Shown here: positions 5,313 to 7,924 of the stretch, in pieces
Layout: every line of letters begins with the position of its first letter
Numbering within the stretch: position 1 is the stretch's first letter
Assembly: GCA_943325485.2 (NCBI GenBank)
Contig: CALPPP020000049.1
Span: forward strand, 1-7,924
Direction of reading: 5' to 3'
Length of the DNA stretch: 7,924 nucleotides
Source: Rickettsia typhi
GTDB taxonomy: Bacteria; Pseudomonadota; Gammaproteobacteria; Burkholderiales; Burkholderiaceae_C
Made by a program: the position numbers and the translations under genes
Notes under the pieces: model-generated
The model's database searches: none
What the model saw: the letters and a program-made list of their open reading frames with translations, nothing else
What the model was told of the DNA's origin: nothing

Positions 5313-6289
5313 AGGTCTGACTCTACACCGAGTCGGGGGCTTTGGGGAGCTTTGCGCAACAAGGCGTTACGTGTGTTGCTGTGGCTGAGTTGTTGCAACC
5401 ACCATTGCAGGGCTTTATCGCCTGCGGGTTGACCCTTGGGGCTGGGGTTTTCACGCCATGCATAGCTGAAGGTGGCAAGTCGCAAAGGGCGCATCACCTC
5501 GCAAACACTGAGCAAGCCTTGCTCGATATAAGGCTGGGCCAAAGGGTAGGGCAAAAAGCCTGCCCCCAAACCACGCAACTGCGCGTCCAATTTGGCTTGC
5601 ATGCTGGGTACGGTGAACACGTCTTGGCCTGCGAGCAGACCGACGGTCAGGCCACTGCCTTGGGGCACCGAGTCGGCCACGGCCACCGCACGGTGGGCTT
5701 GTATCAAGCTGTCGCTCAGCGGTTGCACCATTCGAGCCAAGGGATGCTGAGGCGCCACTGCAAAAACAAACGCCACCTCGCCCAAGGGGGCAAAACGCAG
5801 TCCCGCGTTGTTGCTGTATTGGTCGCTCACACCCACGGCCAAATCGGCTTGGCCTGAGGTCAAAGCGCTCAAGGTGCCGCTCAAAGTTTCATTGCGAAGC
5901 TTTAAACGCGTAGGCGGGTTGAGCGAAAAGAAGGTCTCGCTCAGCTCCATCATGGTTTGAAAATCGATGATGGCGTCCACTGCGATGGTGAGCTGGCTCT
6001 CCCAGCCGGTGGCCACTCGCTTGACGCGGTGCGCGATGCTGTCCATGTCCAGCAACAAACGGCCGCCTTCGTTCAGCAGTTCTCGACCCGCGGCCGTGAG
6101 CTTGGCTTGGCGCGATGAGCGGGTGAACAGCAACACGTCCAAGGCTTCCTCCATCTGACGTACGCGGTAGCTCAAGGCACTGGGAACCAAGCCTATCTCG
6201 CGGGCAGCCCCGGCAAAACTGCCTGTTTCAGCGATCGCGTTGATCATGAAGAGGGCATCAGGGGTCAGAACATCACGGGCAGATGACAT
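5309..6289 (-). CDS. LysR-family transcriptional regulator
   Basis: A 326-aa LysR-type regulator. The winged helix-turn-helix spans about residues 9-70, with ETGSFAGAAREIGLVPSALS followed by YRVRQMEEALDVLLFTRSSR and the usual LTAAGRELL end. A linker helix leads into the effector-binding domain (about 95-300; QLTIAVDAIIDF, SGQADLAVGV, and GLGAGFLPYPLAQPYIEQG are typical subdomain elements). The effector is unknown. It is divergent from the pirin gene across 104 bp that hold a T-N11-A palindrome, so it likely controls the pirin-DoxX-flavodoxin operon and itself. It overlaps the downstream oxidoreductase by 4 bp. The ATG at 6289 has only a weak ribosome binding site but gives a normal N-terminus. 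Confidence 0.92.
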   Translation of the reverse strand: MSSARDVLTPDALFMINAIAETGSFAGAAREIGLVPSALSYRVRQMEEALDVLLFTRSSRQAKLTAAGRELLNEGGRLLLDMDSIAHRVKRVATGWESQLTIAVDAIIDFQTMMELSETFFSLNPPTRLKLRNETLSGTLSALTSGQADLAVGVSDQYSNNAGLRFAPLGEVAFVFAVAPQHPLARMVQPLSDSLIQAHRAVAVADSVPQGSGLTVGLLAGQDVFTVPSMQAKLDAQLRGLGAGFLPYPLAQPYIEQGLLSVCEVMRPLRLATFSYAWRENPSPKGQPAGDKALQWWLQQLSHSNTRNALLRKAPQSPRLGVESDL

Positions 6290-6305
6290 AAAAAAGACTC
6301 ATTAA

Positions 6306-6318
6306 TCAAATTATTTGA
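6306..6318. promoter_or_regulatory. LysR-type operator candidate TCAAA-TTA-TTTGA (T-N11-A)
   Basis: This 13-bp perfect palindrome fits the general LysR box T-N11-A and sits 17 bp in front of the LysR start codon and 76 bp before the pirin start. Imperfect symmetry extends outward. An AT-rich TATAAAAT at 6362-6369 could be the -10 of the pirin promoter, but no convincing -35 is seen. Confidence 0.5.
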
Positions 6319-6393
6319 ATGATGCCATCAATTTCGCTGAAACCACAGCAGCTTTCATATCTATAAAATTTAATACTTAATAAGACAAAAGCC

Positions 6394-7098
6394 ATGCACA
6401 CTATTCGACGCTCCCAAGACAGAGGCTACGCCGACCACGGTTGGTTGAAGTCGTTTCACAGTTTTTCTTTTGCTGGCTACTACGACCCTGCCCACATGGG
6501 CTGGGGCAATTTGCGCGTCATCAACGAAGACCGCATTGCCCCGGGCACCGGTTTTGGCACCCATGGCCACCAAGATATGGAAATCATCAGCTATGTGCTG
6601 TCGGGCAATTTGGCCCACCAAGACAGCATGGGTAACGTCAAAGGCATTCCGCCAGGGGACGTGCAGCGCATGAGTGCCGGCACCGGCGTCAAACACAGCG
6701 AGTTCAACCATGCCGAGGGCCAAGAAACCCATTTTTTGCAAATCTGGATTGAGCCCAACCAGCGCGGCGTGACGCCCAGCTACGAGCAAAAAACCATTGC
6801 CTCTGCCAGCAAGCGCGGCGCTTTGGCCTTGATTGCCAGCCACAACCCCACGGGCGACGCGGTGAAGATTTATGCGAATGCCCAGCTGTATGCCGGTTTA
6901 TTCGATGGCAATGAAACAGCGAACTTAACGATAGGCGCTGACCATAAAGCCTATGTCCACCTGATTCGTGGCCAGCTGCAAGTCAACGGCCAGCAGCTGC
7001 AAGCTGGCGACGCTTTGCTGCTGGACAAGGAACACCGCATCGATGTGAGCGGTGGCTTGGATGCAGAAGTCCTGGTATTCGATTTGTTCGAAAACTGA
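6394..7098 (+). CDS. Pirin family protein (YhhW-type, quercetinase-like bicupin)
   Basis: A 234-aa cytoplasmic pirin, a bicupin of the size of E. coli YhhW. The N-terminal cupin holds all four metal ligands: His57 and His59 (GTHGHQDMEI), His101 and Glu103 (GVKHSEFNH), the same spacing as in YhhW. Other family marks are SFHSFSFAGYYDP at 20-32, PPGDVQRMSAGTG at 86-98 and FLQIWIEPN. The C-terminal cupin carries no metal set, as is usual. Related enzymes show quercetin dioxygenase activity, but the natural substrate is unclear; many pirins link to redox stress. First gene of an operon with DoxX (21-bp gap) and the flavodoxin, divergent from a LysR regulator. The start has no strong ribosome binding site. 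Confidence 0.93.
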   Translation: MHTIRRSQDRGYADHGWLKSFHSFSFAGYYDPAHMGWGNLRVINEDRIAPGTGFGTHGHQDMEIISYVLSGNLAHQDSMGNVKGIPPGDVQRMSAGTGVKHSEFNHAEGQETHFLQIWIEPNQRGVTPSYEQKTIASASKRGALALIASHNPTGDAVKIYANAQLYAGLFDGNETANLTIGADHKAYVHLIRGQLQVNGQQLQAGDALLLDKEHRIDVSGGLDAEVLVFDLFEN

Positions 7099-7119
7099 CT
7101 ATTTATATTGGAGATAGAG

Positions 7120-7554
7120 ATGATTAAAGTAAATGATGCTTTGTATACCTTGGTGGGCCGCGTTTTATTGGGCGTGTTGTTTTTGCCAGCGGGCTTGATG
7201 AAATTGATGGGCTTTGCCGGCACAGCAGGCTATATCGCCTCTGCAGGTTTGCCCTTGCCTGAAGTGGGCGCGGCTATAGCGATAGTGGTTGAAATCGGCG
7301 GCGGTGCGGCATTGCTGGCAGGTTTTCACGCCCGATTGGCTGCACAGGTACTGGCGGTCTTTACGCTGGTTGCCACTGTGTGTTTCCACAACTTCTGGGC
7401 TGTGCCTGCTGACCAAGCCTTTGTGCAACAACTGATGTTCTTTAAGAACATCGCAGTTATCGGCGGCTTGCTGATGCTGGCCGCCCACGGCGCGGGTGCT
7501 TGGAGTTTGGATGCCAAGGCCCACGCGGATGACGCAGCGCACGATCACGAATAA
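7120..7554 (+). CDS. DoxX family membrane protein
   Basis: A 144-aa inner-membrane protein of the DoxX/DoxD-like family with four predicted helices: about residues 8-28 (ALYTLVGRVLLGVLFLPAGL), 48-68, 72-92 and 107-125. The phrases CFHNFW and MFFKNIAVIGGLLMLA are typical of the family. The C-terminus is a short hydrophilic tail rich in His and Asp. I chose the ATG at 7120, 6 nt after GGAG (7110-7113); a TTG at 7108 would add four residues and lose that site. The biochemical role is unknown; DoxX proteins are often beside pirin and quinone reductase genes and are linked to thiol or electrophile stress. It lies between pirin and the flavodoxin gene, the same operon. Confidence 0.9.
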   Translation: MIKVNDALYTLVGRVLLGVLFLPAGLMKLMGFAGTAGYIASAGLPLPEVGAAIAIVVEIGGGAALLAGFHARLAAQVLAVFTLVATVCFHNFWAVPADQAFVQQLMFFKNIAVIGGLLMLAAHGAGAWSLDAKAHADDAAHDHE

Positions 7555-7586
7555 ATGTTTACCAACCCAAGCCTCTAGGAGAAATC

Positions 7587-7924
7587 ATGAGCAAAACTGT
7601 TGTTGTTTACCACTCTGGCTACGGCCACACCCAGCGCGTAGCCCAATTTGTGGCTGAGGGCGCCAAGGCGCAAATCATTGCCATCGACGCTGAAGGCAAT
7701 ATCAGCGAAGCCGATTGGACCGCCATCAATGCGGCGGATGCCATCATCTTTGGCTCACCTACCTACATGGGCATGGCTTCTTGGCAATTCAAAAAATTCG
7801 CCGACGCCACTTCCAAGCAATGGATGAGCGGCGCATGGAAAGACAAGGTCGCTGGTGGTTTCACCATCTCTGCCAGCCCCAGCGGTGACAAGCTCTCCAC
7901 CATCCAGTACTTCATCACCTTGGC
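7587..7924 (+). CDS. WrbA-like flavodoxin/NAD(P)H:quinone oxidoreductase, N-terminal part
   Basis: The first 112 codons are visible; the 3' end is outside the window. The protein is an FMN-binding flavodoxin-fold enzyme. The N-terminus, VVVYHSGYGHTQRVA, is the FMN phosphate loop after the first beta strand. AIIFGSPTYMGMASWQFKKFAD (about residues 53-74) is the second FMN loop and is close to WrbA and related flavodoxin-family reductases; GGFTISASPSGDKLSTI follows as the third. Expected activity is two-electron reduction of quinones with NAD(P)H, which avoids semiquinone radicals. AGGAGA (7577-7582) precedes the ATG by 4 nt. It starts 32 bp after doxX, in the same operon. I give no symbol because a WrbA paralogue cannot be told from WrbA on half the protein. 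Confidence 0.88.
   Translation, partial: MSKTVVVYHSGYGHTQRVAQFVAEGAKAQIIAIDAEGNISEADWTAINAADAIIFGSPTYMGMASWQFKKFADATSKQWMSGAWKDKVAGGFTISASPSGDKLSTIQYFITL

Overview
The window looks like chromosomal DNA of a freshwater betaproteobacterium of the Burkholderiales/Comamonadaceae type (Limnohabitans- or Rhodoferax-like). This assignment is inferred from protein style and gene company, not from a database search. The key point is that the organism is phototrophic: a compact light-harvesting-2 (LH2, peripheral antenna) operon sits in the middle of otherwise ordinary genes. No reaction-centre, bacteriochlorophyll or carotenoid synthesis genes are visible.

Layout. Positions 1-2156 are housekeeping genes for tRNA: the 3' end of alaS on the + strand, converging on trmB and gluQ on the - strand. 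Positions 2157-2368 are a regulatory region. It has two perfect TGT-N12-ACA boxes (the PpsR/CrtJ operator pattern) 8 bp apart, laid over a near-consensus sigma-70 promoter, then a leader of about 100 nt with competing hairpins. Positions 2369-4269 hold the antenna operon: pucB (48 aa), pucA (63 aa), a strong intrinsic terminator, pucC (LH2 assembly membrane protein), and an unnamed 30-aa single-helix membrane protein with a strong ribosome binding site. pucB and the 30-aa gene are too short for ordinary gene-length cut-offs.

Positions 4275-6289 (- strand) carry a LysR-type regulator and a renalase-like FAD oxidoreductase, translationally coupled by an ATGA overlap. Divergent from the regulator, positions 6394-7924 (+ strand) carry a pirin, a DoxX-family membrane protein and the start of a WrbA-like flavodoxin/quinone reductase. 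This looks like a redox or electrophile-stress operon, and a LysR-type T-N11-A palindrome lies in the divergent promoter region.

The most interesting signal is in the antenna proteins. The alpha chain has Phe44-Leu45 where B850-type LH2 has Tyr-Trp or Tyr-Tyr; this is the pair that defines blue-shifted B800-820 (LH3) antennas. The beta chain has Gln where LH2 normally has the Arg that contacts B800. The 30-aa protein at the end of the operon is a candidate unrecognised accessory (gamma-like) antenna subunit. The pucC start codon sits just after the terminator hairpin without a ribosome binding site, which suggests read-through control.
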